NCBI GenBank assembly: GCA_021324035.1
Contig: JAJPJU010000237.1
Coordinates: 1 to 33,686 of the forward strand
Direction: 5' to 3'
Source: Spartobacteria bacterium
Lineage (GTDB): Bacteria; Verrucomicrobiota; Verrucomicrobiia; Chthoniobacterales; UBA10450
DNA: 33,686 nt
A program made the position numbers and the translations under genes. Each line of letters begins with the position of its first letter. Within the stretch, counting starts at the first letter, position 1. The notes under the pieces were generated by a model that did no database searches, was not told the origin of the DNA, and saw only the letters and a program-made list of their open reading frames with translations. Of this stretch, positions 15,618 to 24,096 are shown piece after piece.

Positions 15618-16415
15618 TCAGGAGCTAGCGCTGGAATACCGCCTCAGGGCAAAAGTCCAAAAACTGCGGGACAGGCAGAAGATGACAGTCGAGGCAATGA
15701 CGAGCTTCGACATGAGGCCCCAGGGCTGACCCAACGATTTCGCGAGCACCCTGGCGGGGACGTTCGAAACCACCACCACGGGAACGATCCAGCTGAAAAT
15801 GAATTTGAACAGGGGCGGGAAGATCGAATCGGGGTAGCGCGCGATGTTGAGAAAATTGAAGTAGCCGTAGACCAGGCCTTGCGCCCGCACGATCCAAAAA
15901 CTGACCGCGGCCAGGCTTAGCATGATCGAATAATGCACCGCCACGCCAAAACAGATTGCGATCAAATAGAGCACGATTGACGTCGGACTCGGGACGTAGC
16001 CGAGTTTGGTTAACGAGAAGACAACGACCACGCCTCCGACGATCGTGTTGACGATACTGTCGAGGCCGAATTGTTTGGTGGAAACAGCGAATTGGCTGTC
16101 GACCGGCAATACGAGGAGGGAGTCGAGTTTTCCGGTGCGGACGAGCTCGGGAATGTTGGCCACGTTCACGAAAAAGAACGCCTGGAAAAGCTGGGAGATC
16201 ATTTGGTGGGTTCCGACGAGCAAAACGACTTCCCATTTTGTCCAATCGCCGATGCGGTCGACATTTCCGAAAATGATCGAGAAAAAAACGATCTGCCCGA
16301 CAAACCAGAGGACTTCCACCAGCATCCAGAGAAGGAAATTTGCCTTGAAACTCATCTCGCGAATGAGCGAGTTGCGAAGCATGATGGAGTAGATCTCGAT
16401 GTAACGCCGGACCAC
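15618..16415 (-). CDS. ABC-2 type permease (DUF990-like), copy A
   Basis: This 265-aa protein has six predicted membrane helices and the ABC-2/DUF990 pattern: MLRNSLIREMSFKANFLLWMLVEVLW at the N-terminus, PELVRTGKLDSLLVLPVD in the coupling region, and YPDSIFPPLFKFIFSWIVPVVVVSNVPA in the second half. It starts at GTG; an ATG lies 11 codons further in. Such permeases normally occur as an adjacent pair with one NatA-like ATPase. Here the only similar permease is 6 kb away at 22466-23281 in the same orientation, and no dedicated ATPase is next to either. Substrate is unknown. Confidence 0.83.
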   Translation of the reverse strand: MVRRYIEIYSIMLRNSLIREMSFKANFLLWMLVEVLWFVGQIVFFSIIFGNVDRIGDWTKWEVVLLVGTHQMISQLFQAFFFVNVANIPELVRTGKLDSLLVLPVDSQFAVSTKQFGLDSIVNTIVGGVVVVFSLTKLGYVPSPTSIVLYLIAICFGVAVHYSIMLSLAAVSFWIVRAQGLVYGYFNFLNIARYPDSIFPPLFKFIFSWIVPVVVVSNVPARVLAKSLGQPWGLMSKLVIASTVIFCLSRSFWTFALRRYSSASS

Positions 16416-16461
16416 GTCTGCCTGTCATTTTAACTGAAGCTCAAGTCAAATTACATCCTAC

Positions 16462-17667
16462 ATGAAGCGATTTTTTCCCATCGGCGTCATCATTGTCGCG
16501 TTGCTCATGGTTCTGTTCGTCATTCGCCGCTGCACGTCGGCTCATTCCGCGACATATCAGACCGCGACGGTAACGCGCGGCCCGATTACGCAGCTGGTGA
16601 CCGCTACCGGCACTTTGAATCCTGTCACCAATGTGCAGGTGGGCAGTCAGGTCTCGGGCAATATTCAGAAGCTTTTTGCCGATTTTAACTCACAGGTGAA
16701 AGCCGGGCAGGTCGTAGCGCAAATCGATCCGGCGCTGTTCCAGGCGACGGTAACGCAGGCCGAAGGCGATCTCGCCAACGCGCAGGCCGCGCTTGAGCTT
16801 GCGAAAGTGAATGCAGTCCGCATCCAAAAACTGTTCGCCGAGAAAAATTCGTCGCAACAGGACCTCGATCAGGCGATCGCGACGCTGCACCAGGGAGAAG
16901 CGAACGTGAAAATCAAGCAGGGCGCGCTCGATAAAGCGAAAGCCGATCTTGATCATTGCACGATCACGTCACCGGTCGATGGCGTGGTAATTTCGCGCAA
17001 CGTGGATGTCGGCCAGACGGTGGCCGCCAGTTTGCAGGCGCCCATAATTTTTCAAATCGCGAACGATCTCACTAAAATGCAGATCGACTCGAACGTGGCC
17101 GAAGCCGACGTAGGTGCGGTCGAGGTCGGGCAGGATGTCGACTTTACGGTCGACGCGTTTCCGACGCGCACCTTCCACGGAAAAGTAGTGCAGGTCCGAA
17201 ACGCGCCGATCACTGTCCAGAACGTCGTGACTTACGACACGGTCATCGGAGTTGATAATAAGGAGTTAAAATTGAAACCGGGGATGACCGCAAACGTTTC
17301 CGTCATCATTGCGCATAAGGACAACGTGTTGCAGTTGAAAAACGCCGCGTTGCGATTTCGTCCGCCCGAGGCGGCCGAATCGAGGCCGGCGTCGCCGCCA
17401 GGTGGCGGCCCGCCACGAAGCGGCGGTAGCGGTCAACGGCCTACGGGCGCGCGCCAACGCACACCCGAGCGGACCGTTTATGTTTTGTCCTACGGCCGTC
17501 CAAAACCAGTGCAGATCAAGACTGGAATCAGCGATGGCATCGTGACCGAGATCACTGACGGATTAAAAGAAGGCGATGCCGTGATCACCGCCGAACTAAC
17601 GTCGGGCGCATCGGCGTCAAGTTCGCCCTCAACCAACCCGTTTAGTGGTGGACGCAGATTTCCGTGA
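16462..17667 (+). CDS. macA: MacA-like periplasmic adaptor (HlyD/RND family)
   Basis: This 401-aa membrane-fusion protein has an N-terminal anchor ([17 protein letters not shown]), a first lipoyl half ([26 protein letters not shown]), a coiled-coil hairpin around residues 95-165, and a second lipoyl half ([25 protein letters not shown]). Beta-barrel and membrane-proximal domains follow. Between them is an unusual low-complexity Pro/Gly/Arg linker (residues about 295-335, [18 protein letters not shown]), and the C-terminus is Ser-rich. It is followed by a macB ATPase and permease, giving a tripartite efflux or export system that would need a TolC-like channel encoded elsewhere. Confidence 0.88.
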   Translation: MKRFFPIGVIIVALLMVLFVIRRCTSAHSATYQTATVTRGPITQLVTATGTLNPVTNVQVGSQVSGNIQKLFADFNSQVKAGQVVAQIDPALFQATVTQAEGDLANAQAALELAKVNAVRIQKLFAEKNSSQQDLDQAIATLHQGEANVKIKQGALDKAKADLDHCTITSPVDGVVISRNVDVGQTVAASLQAPIIFQIANDLTKMQIDSNVAEADVGAVEVGQDVDFTVDAFPTRTFHGKVVQVRNAPITVQNVVTYDTVIGVDNKELKLKPGMTANVSVIIAHKDNVLQLKNAALRFRPPEAAESRPASPPGGGPPRSGGSGQRPTGARQRTPERTVYVLSYGRPKPVQIKTGISDGIVTEITDGLKEGDAVITAELTSGASASSSPSTNPFSGGRRFP

Positions 17668-17698
17668 CATCAGGCACCAACAAGCGCAGGGGCCAAAG

Positions 17699-18460
17699 AT
17701 GAGCAATGGTTCGGTTGTCCGACTAGCGGACGTTCATAAAACCTATCACACCGGTGACGTTGATGTTCACGCCGTGCGTGGCGTTTCCCTCGAAATTGGT
17801 CGCGGTGAATTTGTTGCGCTCATGGGTGCGAGCGGCTCCGGCAAGTCAACATTGATGAACATTCTCGGTTGTCTCGATCGTCCGACGTCCGGTAGTTACG
17901 TTTTGGACGACGCCGATGTTTCGGTGCTGGATCGCGATCAGCTCGCCGACATTCGCAATCATAAACTCGGATTCGTGTTCCAAAGTTTTAATTTGCTGCC
18001 GCGAACATCGGCACGCGAGAACGTAGAGCTGCCATTGCTCTACGGCACACGCAGTTTAACCAACGTGCAATTGCGCGAAAAAGCAGACGCAGTGTTGGCC
18101 TCGGTTGGGCTAGGCGGGCGCGAGGATCATCATCCAAGTCAGCTCTCTGGCGGCCAGCAACAGCGGGTCGCGATTGCCCGCGCCTTGGTGAACGATCCCG
18201 AAGTCGTCCTCGCCGACGAACCGACTGGAAATCTCGACAGCCGGACCAGCGTCGAAATCATGGGAATTTTCCAACAGCTGAATAATCGCGGCATCACCAT
18301 AATCATGGTAACGCACGAGCCCGACATCGCGTCTTTTGCGAAACGCAACGTCGTGATGCGTGACGGGGTCATTCTGAAAGACTTTGGCGTTACCCAACGA
18401 CTCGACGCCCCAACCGAGCTGCAAAACATCGGCCCCATCGATTCGGAGGCCTCGTCATGA
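17699..18460 (+). CDS. MacB/LolD-type ABC transporter ATPase
   Basis: This 253-aa nucleotide-binding subunit has Walker [10 protein letters not shown] (43-51), the Q-loop in [10 protein letters not shown], signature LSGGQQQR (149-156), Walker B VVLADEP and the H-loop MVTHEP. The track start (GTG 17645) would overlap macA. The ATG at 17699 with AGGGG about 8 nt upstream is better. The LolD/MacB subfamily is clear from [11 protein letters not shown] and DEPTGNLDS. Unlike E. coli MacB, the ATPase and permease are separate genes here. It pairs with the permease 40 nt downstream. Confidence 0.93.
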   Translation: MSNGSVVRLADVHKTYHTGDVDVHAVRGVSLEIGRGEFVALMGASGSGKSTLMNILGCLDRPTSGSYVLDDADVSVLDRDQLADIRNHKLGFVFQSFNLLPRTSARENVELPLLYGTRSLTNVQLREKADAVLASVGLGGREDHHPSQLSGGQQQRVAIARALVNDPEVVLADEPTGNLDSRTSVEIMGIFQQLNNRGITIIMVTHEPDIASFAKRNVVMRDGVILKDFGVTQRLDAPTELQNIGPIDSEASS

Positions 18461-18473
18461 AAGAATCTCGCCA

Positions 18474-18497
18474 CTCGTCACCGGTCACTCGCCACTT
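18474..18497. repeat. second copy of the GTCAC-type short repeat
   Basis: CTCGTCACCGGTCACTCGCC sits in the 40-nt gap between the macB ATPase and permease genes. It resembles the repeat at 13450-13478. It lies where the ribosome site of the permease gene would be expected. Confidence 0.4.
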
Positions 18498-18500
18498 ATT

Positions 18501-19718
18501 ATGAAAGTTGGATCGACACTAAACATCGCCCTCCGCGCGCTGCGCCGTAACAAGATGCGTTCCGTCTTGACCGCGCTCGGCATCATCATCGGCGTAGCTG
18601 CGGTCATCGCGATGGTTGGCATTGGCAACGGCGCCAAAGCGCAGGTCGAAGCGCAGATTGCCAGTTTGGGTCAAAACGTGATCCTGATTTTTTCAGGAAG
18701 CACCACTTCGAGCGGAATTCGGACCGGTTGGGGCAGCGCCGGCACATTGAAAATCGAGGACGCGGAAGCGATTCGCCGCGAAGTGCCTGGTGTCATCGCA
18801 GTCAGCGAGGAAATTGTTTCTACCACGCAAGTCGCCGCCGGAAATCAGAACTGGTTTACCCGAATTTATGGCGAGTCGGCCGATTATTTCGACATCCGTC
18901 AATGGCCGCTCGCGGATGGCTTGCCCTACACCGATCAGGATGTGCGCAGTGCGAACAAAGTTTGTGTGATCGGCAAGACGACCGCCTCGCAAATTTACGG
19001 CAACGAGGATCCGGTCGGTCAGATTTTACGGATCAAGAATGTGCCGTTCACGGTGATGGGCGTTTTGACGCCGAAAGGTTTAAGCACCCAGGGCGTCGAC
19101 CAGGACGATATCGTCATCATGCCCTACACCAGCGCGATGAAGCGCGTCGTCGGCGGAACCACGTTACGCAACGTCAATGTTCAGGTCGGTGACGGTAGTC
19201 AGATCAACGCTGCGCAACAGCAGATCATCGCGCTGTTGCGACAGCGTCACAACATTCGACCCGGACGCGATGACGATTTCACCGTGCGCAACCAACAGGA
19301 AATCGCAGATGCTGCGACCGCCACCACCGCGGTGATGACGGTTTTGCTCGGTTCAATTGCGGGCGTGTCGCTGGTAGTCGGCGGAATCGGCATCATGAAC
19401 ATCATGCTGGTTTCCGTTACCGAACGAACGCGGGAGATCGGAACCCGCATGGCAGTCGGAGCGCACGGAAGCGATATTCTGATGCAGTTCTTGATCGAGG
19501 CGGTGGCGCTCAGCTCGGTTGGCGGAATCATCGGGATTCTTTGCGGAATCGGCGCCTCGCAGATTTTGTCCAGCTATGCGCATTGGCCGACGCTCATTTC
19601 GCTCAGCTCGATAATCATTGCTTTCATGTTCAGCGCCGCGGTCGGAATTTTCTTTGGGTTCTATCCCGCGCGCAAAGCCGCCGCCCTCGATCCGATCGAA
19701 GCCCTGAGATACGAATAA
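18501..19718 (+). CDS. MacB-type ABC transporter permease
   Basis: This 405-aa permease has the MacB/FtsX layout. A first helix (LTALGIIIGVAAVIAMVGIGNG) is followed by a large periplasmic MacB_PCD domain, then three C-terminal helices with the conserved GGIGIMNIMLVSVTERTREIGTRMAVGA coupling segment. It ends with YPARKAAALDPIEALRYE. The track start at 18384 lies inside the ATPase gene, and the ATG at 18501 gives the family-typical MKVGSTLNIALRALRRNKMRS. Together with macA and the ATPase it forms one export unit. Candidate cargoes are peptides, lipopeptides or macrolide-like compounds, none readable from sequence. Confidence 0.93.
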   Translation: MKVGSTLNIALRALRRNKMRSVLTALGIIIGVAAVIAMVGIGNGAKAQVEAQIASLGQNVILIFSGSTTSSGIRTGWGSAGTLKIEDAEAIRREVPGVIAVSEEIVSTTQVAAGNQNWFTRIYGESADYFDIRQWPLADGLPYTDQDVRSANKVCVIGKTTASQIYGNEDPVGQILRIKNVPFTVMGVLTPKGLSTQGVDQDDIVIMPYTSAMKRVVGGTTLRNVNVQVGDGSQINAAQQQIIALLRQRHNIRPGRDDDFTVRNQQEIADAATATTAVMTVLLGSIAGVSLVVGGIGIMNIMLVSVTERTREIGTRMAVGAHGSDILMQFLIEAVALSSVGGIIGILCGIGASQILSSYAHWPTLISLSSIIIAFMFSAAVGIFFGFYPARKAAALDPIEALRYE

Positions 19719-19719
19719 A

Positions 19720-19864
19720 ATCCGAAACCCGAATCTCGAAATCCGAAACAAATCCGAAATTCGAAGTCCGAATATTAAAAGCGGATTAGACGTATTTGAA
19801 TTTTGGTCGTTCGGGTTTGTTTCGAGCTTCGTGCTTCGGATTTCGAGTTTCTTGTTAATCCGCA
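19720..19864. repeat. CCGAAA/TTTCGG inverted-repeat element, copy 1
   Basis: The left half contains CCGAAACCCGAATCTCGAAA-type units, and the right half contains the reverse type (TTCGTGCTTCGGATTTCGAG). A perfect internal inverted repeat GCGGATTA (19781-19788) / TAATCCGC (19856-19863) brackets the right half. It fills the gap between the macB permease and the caspase-fold gene. It is the same family as 23298-23415 and 24097-24225. Confidence 0.7.
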
Positions 19865-19888
19865 TAATCCTCGGTTAAAGTGGGTGTC

Positions 19889-21004
19889 GTGAACCGACTG
19901 TTTTGTGCCGTTCTTTTGGGCGCGGCCTTGCTTTCGAACGCGAGCGCTGCGGGAAAGGAACCTGGCTGGGACCCGACCCACACCTGGATTTTCGCGGTCG
20001 GTGTTTTGCATTGGAAACACAGCGAGATGTTCGGTTCGTTTCCGGTCAAGGAACGGCGCGATGCCGAGCTGGTTGATTTTTTCAAACAACACGGTGTTCC
20101 GGCGGACCACATCGTTTACTTGCAAGATGAAAATGGAACTCAGAAACGGATCGATGCGGCGTTCAGAAGCGAGTTGAAAAAGATCGGCCAGAACGATCTG
20201 CTCATTGTTTATTATGCGGGTCACGGTTCGAAATCCGACAAAGGCCAGGACGTTCATCTCGCTTCCTACGACGCCGGCGACGAAGACGTTGCGGGTTGGT
20301 CAGTGAATTCGATTCCGAAAACAATCAGCGCGAACTCTTCAGGTCAGCGCGTGCTCTGGTTCATTGATTGTTGTTACTCCGGGCAAGCTGCGCGCGCGAT
20401 CGCAAATTCGGAAGGTTCCCCGGCTTACGCGTGTGTGACTTCATCTTCAGCCAGCGAAAGCTCGACCGGGCATTGGACGTTTACTGAAGCATTGCTCGAT
20501 GCGTTGCGCGGGGCCGGATATGTCGATCTCAATCACGACGGCGTGATCACGCTGGCAGAATTCGCGGCGCACGCGCACGCCGACATGGCGTTAGGCGAGG
20601 AACAGCTTTCAACTTTCGCCACCACCGGCGGATTCGATCAGCAAATGGTCCTCGCGCGCGCTTCAACGCTCAAAAGCCCGCGAGTAGGCGAACGCGGTCA
20701 AATCCAATGGCACGCCGATTGGTGGCCAGTGCGAGTGGTTGAGGAGAGCGGCGAGAAATTAAAAGTGCATTACATCGGCTACAGCGCGGGCGACGATCTG
20801 TGGGTCACCCCGGACAAGTTGCGTCCCATCAAGCCAGTGCAATACGCGGTGGGTAGCGAAATCGAAGTGCTTTGGAAAAAGAAATGGTATCCCGCGAGGG
20901 TATTGAAGGTGGAGGAGGGCATTCATCTGATTCATTACACCGATTACGATTCGAGTTGGGACGAATGGGTTGCGTCAAAACGGATCCGCCACGCAAAATC
21001 CTGA
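19889..21004 (+). CDS. secreted caspase-fold (C14) protein with EF-hand and two Tudor-knot-like domains
   Basis: This protein is about 371 aa. I use the GTG at 19889 because it gives a compact signal peptide (NRLFCAVLLGAALLSNASA); the track begins three codons earlier. Domain order: signal peptide; a C14 caspase-like domain (about 35-260) with catalytic His in YYAGHGSK and Cys in FIDCCYSGQ; inside it an EF-hand loop DLNHDGVITLAEF (about 213-225). Two C-terminal barrels follow. The first starts at GERGQIQWHADWWPVRVV and the second runs from VGSEIEVLWKKKWYPARVL to HYTDYDSSWDEWV. The last motif matches the Tudor-knot/Agenet pattern. Families are named from memory. By family knowledge, calcium-activated metacaspases cleave after Arg/Lys. 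It is alone between macB and the rhodanese gene, with repeats on both sides. Confidence 0.82.
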   Translation: MNRLFCAVLLGAALLSNASAAGKEPGWDPTHTWIFAVGVLHWKHSEMFGSFPVKERRDAELVDFFKQHGVPADHIVYLQDENGTQKRIDAAFRSELKKIGQNDLLIVYYAGHGSKSDKGQDVHLASYDAGDEDVAGWSVNSIPKTISANSSGQRVLWFIDCCYSGQAARAIANSEGSPAYACVTSSSASESSTGHWTFTEALLDALRGAGYVDLNHDGVITLAEFAAHAHADMALGEEQLSTFATTGGFDQQMVLARASTLKSPRVGERGQIQWHADWWPVRVVEESGEKLKVHYIGYSAGDDLWVTPDKLRPIKPVQYAVGSEIEVLWKKKWYPARVLKVEEGIHLIHYTDYDSSWDEWVASKRIRHAKS

Positions 21005-21015
21005 CGGAATTAATA

Positions 21016-21089
21016 GACAGGATTCACAGGTTTTTTTGGATTGGGTCCGAAGAACGGTTTGAAATCCTTTTAATCTTGTTAATCCTGTC
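21016..21089. repeat. inverted repeat GACAGGATT ... AATCCTGTC
   Basis: Perfect 9-bp arms (21016-21024 and 21081-21089) enclose further imperfect pairing. The units (ATTCACAGG, TTAATCTTGTTAATCCTG) recur about every 9-10 nt. It separates the caspase-fold gene from the rhodanese gene and could form a hairpin in the transcript. Confidence 0.65.
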
Positions 21090-21103
21090 CAGCAGAATTC
21101 TGT

Positions 21104-21469
21104 ATGGCTGAACAAAAGGGTTATCGGGATTTGGTCGCGGAGGCGAAAAAGAAGATCACCGAAATTTCGCCGACCGATGCCGCGGCTAAAGCCAAAAGTC
21201 GCGACGCGGTGATCGTTGACGTCCGCGAGAAGGATGAGTTCGACGAAGATCATATTCCCGACGCGGTCCACATGAGCCGCGGCACGATCGAACTCGAGAT
21301 CGAAGACAAATTCCCCGACCGCAATACCGAGATCATTTGTCATTGCGGCGGTGGCGGCCGGTCCGCGCTTGCTGCCGAGACTTTGCAAAAGATGGGTTAC
21401 AAGAACGTTCGCTCGATGGCTGGCGGCTTCAAAACCTGGAAGGCCGTTGGATTGCCGACAACGAAGTAG
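21104..21469 (+). CDS. single-domain rhodanese (sulfurtransferase)
   Basis: This 121-aa protein has one rhodanese fold: VIVDVREKDEFDEDHIPDAVHMSRG near the middle and the active-site loop CHCGGGGRS, in which the second Cys followed by GGGGR is the persulfide-carrying residue. SMAGGFKTWKAVGLP is the usual C-terminal signature. There is no signal peptide, so it is cytosolic. It could move sulfane sulfur or take part in thiol stress responses. The immediate partners are unrelated in function, and it is separated from the upstream gene by the repeat at 21016-21089. Confidence 0.9.
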   Translation: MAEQKGYRDLVAEAKKKITEISPTDAAAKAKSRDAVIVDVREKDEFDEDHIPDAVHMSRGTIELEIEDKFPDRNTEIICHCGGGGRSALAAETLQKMGYKNVRSMAGGFKTWKAVGLPTTK

Positions 21470-21535
21470 AAGCCTTCGTTTCACACGGAGCTTGTCTGTA
21501 CCAGGCAAAGCTCCTACCCTCGCAACAACTTGAAC

Positions 21536-22429
21536 ATGAGGACGAAAGAACTTTTTTCGAGATGTTGCGCGGTCGGCGGAATTGCGCTGGTTGCGTTCGG
21601 CATTACAGGCTCGGCCGGTGACAACGTCGCTATCGCGCTGGGGCAAATAAAAAATGCCGACCCGGATGCGCGCATTGAAGGAGTGCGGCAACTTCTGACC
21701 TCGCTCGATTCCAGAATTCCCGAAACGATGCTTTCGCTTCTGACAGACCAAGGCGATTCGATCCGAAGACTCGCCGCGCGCGCAATCGGCAGTCGCTGGT
21801 GGCAGATTCCAAAAGACAAAACCGCCGATTACACCAAGGCGCTCGCTCAAAATCAAAAGCCTGAAATGGATTTTGAAATGGAAAAGAACATGGCCGATCG
21901 CGCGATCGGTCTTCTCACGCGGCAATACGATTCAAAAATGTTTTCCAAGAGTCCGAACGGCCGCTGGGTGATTTACGAGCGTTACGGATTGCCGTGCTTG
22001 ATCGATACCACGACGGAGACCGAGGAACTGCTGGGCTGGCCCCGAGCGGAGAACGGGGACATGGACATGCTTGTATGCGCATTTGGCAATGAGCCCATCA
22101 GCGACGATCAGGCGGTTTGGCATCCGAGCAAAGAAGCGATAGCGCTTTCGGTTTTATTGGATCGCCGTTCGTCCACGGTGTGGATCTGGGAGCATAAGGT
22201 CGGACTGCAAAAATTACTGCGCTCGGAATTGGCTCGATTACTGCACCCAAAAGGAAAGGTTGATGAATCGTACGTAACCGATGCATCGATCAAGGGCTGG
22301 AAAGGCGACGAACTGCAAGTTTCGGCGACGGGAGGATTGGACGAGAACGACGGAGCATTACTTGGCTGGGATCTTGCCAAACGTAAATGGCGCGTCATTT
22401 CGCGCGGTAAGCAGAAGCAGTCCGACTGA
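21536..22429 (+). CDS. secreted HEAT-repeat-like protein, hypothetical
   Basis: This 297-aa protein has a signal peptide (MRTKELFSRCCAVGGIALVAFGITGSAG). A short HEAT-like helical repeat region follows (DARIEGVRQLLTSL ... ETMLSLLTDQGDSIRRLAARAIGS). The rest resembles a partial beta-propeller, with strands such as SPNGRWVIYERYGLPCLID, AVWHPSKEAIALSVLL and LGWDLAKRKWRVISRG. The track's TTG start is two codons upstream; ATG 21536 is used. I do not recognise the family. It runs in the same direction as the rhodanese gene, 66 nt away. Confidence 0.65.
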   Translation: MRTKELFSRCCAVGGIALVAFGITGSAGDNVAIALGQIKNADPDARIEGVRQLLTSLDSRIPETMLSLLTDQGDSIRRLAARAIGSRWWQIPKDKTADYTKALAQNQKPEMDFEMEKNMADRAIGLLTRQYDSKMFSKSPNGRWVIYERYGLPCLIDTTTETEELLGWPRAENGDMDMLVCAFGNEPISDDQAVWHPSKEAIALSVLLDRRSSTVWIWEHKVGLQKLLRSELARLLHPKGKVDESYVTDASIKGWKGDELQVSATGGLDENDGALLGWDLAKRKWRVISRGKQKQSD

Positions 22430-22465
22430 GCGCGCTAGTTCGCGGCCGACGAAATAATTCAGGCA

Positions 22466-23281
22466 CTAGCCTCCGACGGCTTGGTAATGGCGCAAACCGC
22501 GGTGCCACATGAATCGCGCGACCGCCCAGGTGAGAAACAGCCAACCGGTCTGGATCGCGAGGGCCTGCCAGAGATCGGCGCCTTTTAAGCGCTGTTGAAA
22601 AATCGCGACCGGGCAGAACAGCTCATAATAGAAAGGCATCCATTTCAACGCCGCCTGAACGCTGACGGGCATGATGTCGATCGGAAACATTTGGCCACCG
22701 AGGAAATATTCGAACGAGTAAACGATGAACACGATGGTCGTGATCTCCAAAATCCAAAATGCCATCATCGCGAGCGAGTAGGTAATGAAGAACTGGATAA
22801 ACGCGGCCATCATCGTTGACAGAATCGCGAGCATGTAAGTCGCCGGATCGTGCGGGAGCGTGACGTAGCTTCTGAAATAAAAGAAAATCAGCGCGATCGG
22901 CGGCAGGGTGACGAAAGTGTAAACGAGCCGTCCGCTGCAAAAAATGCTGAACCGATAGCCGAGATAACTCATCGGCTTGGTCAGGAGCGCATTGATCTGG
23001 CCTTCGCGAATGTCCGCCGCGATTTGCCATTCGTCTTCGGTCGGCGTGACCAGGTTGCTGACCAGGATCGTCAGCAGGTAATAATAGATCATCGAGGCGT
23101 AATCGTAGCCGTGGACCCCGCTGCCCCGCTCTTTGAAGACCGCGTTCCAAAGAAAAACGGTGCCAGCGAGTGGAATCAAGCCGAACGCCGCACGCAAAAA
23201 ATAATTCCAGCGATAAACGAAGGTGTTCTGGAGGCCAATGTTGAAGACCGAGAGATATTTTGTTGTCGTGCTCGTGCTCAT
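22466..23281 (-). CDS. ABC-2 type permease (DUF990-like), copy B
   Basis: This 271-aa six-helix membrane protein is homologous in layout to copy A at 15618-16415: YLSVFNIGLQNTFVYRWNYFLRAAFGLIP, then ADIREGQINALLTKPMSYLGYRFS and IFCSGRLVYTF, then FSYEFLGGQMFPID-like FEYFLGGQMFPIDIMPVSVQAALKWMPFYY. The track start (TTG 23311) lies in repeat sequence. The ATG at 23281 (MSTSTTTKYLSV) is more credible. The normal partner ATPase is not adjacent in this window. Upstream lies a CCGAAA-type inverted repeat that may carry or replace its promoter region. Confidence 0.82.
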   Translation of the reverse strand: MSTSTTTKYLSVFNIGLQNTFVYRWNYFLRAAFGLIPLAGTVFLWNAVFKERGSGVHGYDYASMIYYYLLTILVSNLVTPTEDEWQIAADIREGQINALLTKPMSYLGYRFSIFCSGRLVYTFVTLPPIALIFFYFRSYVTLPHDPATYMLAILSTMMAAFIQFFITYSLAMMAFWILEITTIVFIVYSFEYFLGGQMFPIDIMPVSVQAALKWMPFYYELFCPVAIFQQRLKGADLWQALAIQTGWLFLTWAVARFMWHRGLRHYQAVGG

Positions 23282-23297
23282 GCGTTTGAGCGCGGAT

Positions 23298-23415
23298 AAA
23301 ATCCGAAACAAATCCGAATATCGAAATTCGAATCGGTCAGCGTTCCCGGAAAGTTTCGGCCATTCGGAGTTCGAGATTGTTTCGGCATTCGGTATTCGGG
23401 TTTCGATATTTTTCT
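23298..23415. repeat. CCGAAA/TTTCGG inverted-repeat element, copy 2
   Basis: The left arm has AATCCGAAACAAATCCGAAT and the right arm has CATTCGGAGTTCGAG followed by TTTCGGCATTCGGTATTCGG. It occupies the whole gap between the 5' end of the - strand ABC permease and the 3' end of the YjdF-like gene. Confidence 0.7.
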
Positions 23416-23448
23416 AGAGGTGAAGTAATCGCGGGTTACGACACGGCA

Positions 23449-24069
23449 TTACCCCATCGTAGTTTCATTTGCTAGACTTGTGAGTTGCCGATTCTGCCAT
23501 GGCCGCATGAACAACAGCGCGCAAGTGGCGCCGACGAGGCACATGAACATGTCTTCCTGAGTATCCCAAACGTCGCCCTGGGTTCCGAGAAACTCGGTGG
23601 AGGCCGCGCCGCCGATCAAGGCGCTCCACCATTCGATGAATTCGTAGGTGCAGCTAATCGCCAGGCAGATCGAAATAATGAGGAACGGTTGCCAGCGTTT
23701 CCGATTGAGAATGTTGAGCCGGATAAACATTTCGCGCGCAATCAACGCCGGCACAAAACCCTGGGCGAAGTGGCCGAGACGATCGTAATGATTGCGGCTC
23801 CAATGGAAAACTTCCTTGAGCCAGTTGAAAACGGGTTCGCGCGCGTAGGTCCAATGTCCGCCGACGCAAAGAATGCAGATGTGAATCGCGATCAATGTGT
23901 AAACCAACGTGGTGAATTGAAATCTGCGATAGGTCACACCGAGAACGATCAGGCCGAGGACACCTGGAAAAACTTCAAGGTACCAGGTAAGGCGGTCGTG
24001 GGGGTTAATTCCCGACCAGATGAAAACCATGGCGACGGCGATTAGCAACGCGAGGTGAGAGCGTTTCAT
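23449..24069 (-). CDS. YjdF/DUF2238 family inner-membrane protein
   Basis: This 206-aa protein has about five or six hydrophobic helices. The DUF2238 pattern is clear: GGHWTYAREPVFNWLKE, the motif NHYDRLGHFAQGFVPALIAREM, EFIEWWSALIGG, and FLGTQGDVWDTQEDMFMCLVGA. The track start at 24096 is in repeat-derived sequence, and the ATG at 24069 (MKRSHLALLIAVAM) gives a clean membrane start. No biochemical role is known to me for this family. It is flanked on both sides by copies of the same inverted repeat. Confidence 0.87.
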   Translation of the reverse strand: MKRSHLALLIAVAMVFIWSGINPHDRLTWYLEVFPGVLGLIVLGVTYRRFQFTTLVYTLIAIHICILCVGGHWTYAREPVFNWLKEVFHWSRNHYDRLGHFAQGFVPALIAREMFIRLNILNRKRWQPFLIISICLAISCTYEFIEWWSALIGGAASTEFLGTQGDVWDTQEDMFMCLVGATCALLFMRPWQNRQLTSLANETTMG

Positions 24070-24096
24070 TTTGTTAATCGCGGGATTCCATTCCAA

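Noticed and set aside
19889-21004. Caspase-fold gene as part of an anti-phage defence island (gasdermin or CRISPR-linked protease).
   Set aside because: It has a signal peptide and no gasdermin, CRISPR, TIR or NLR-type neighbour; an extracytoplasmic role fits better.
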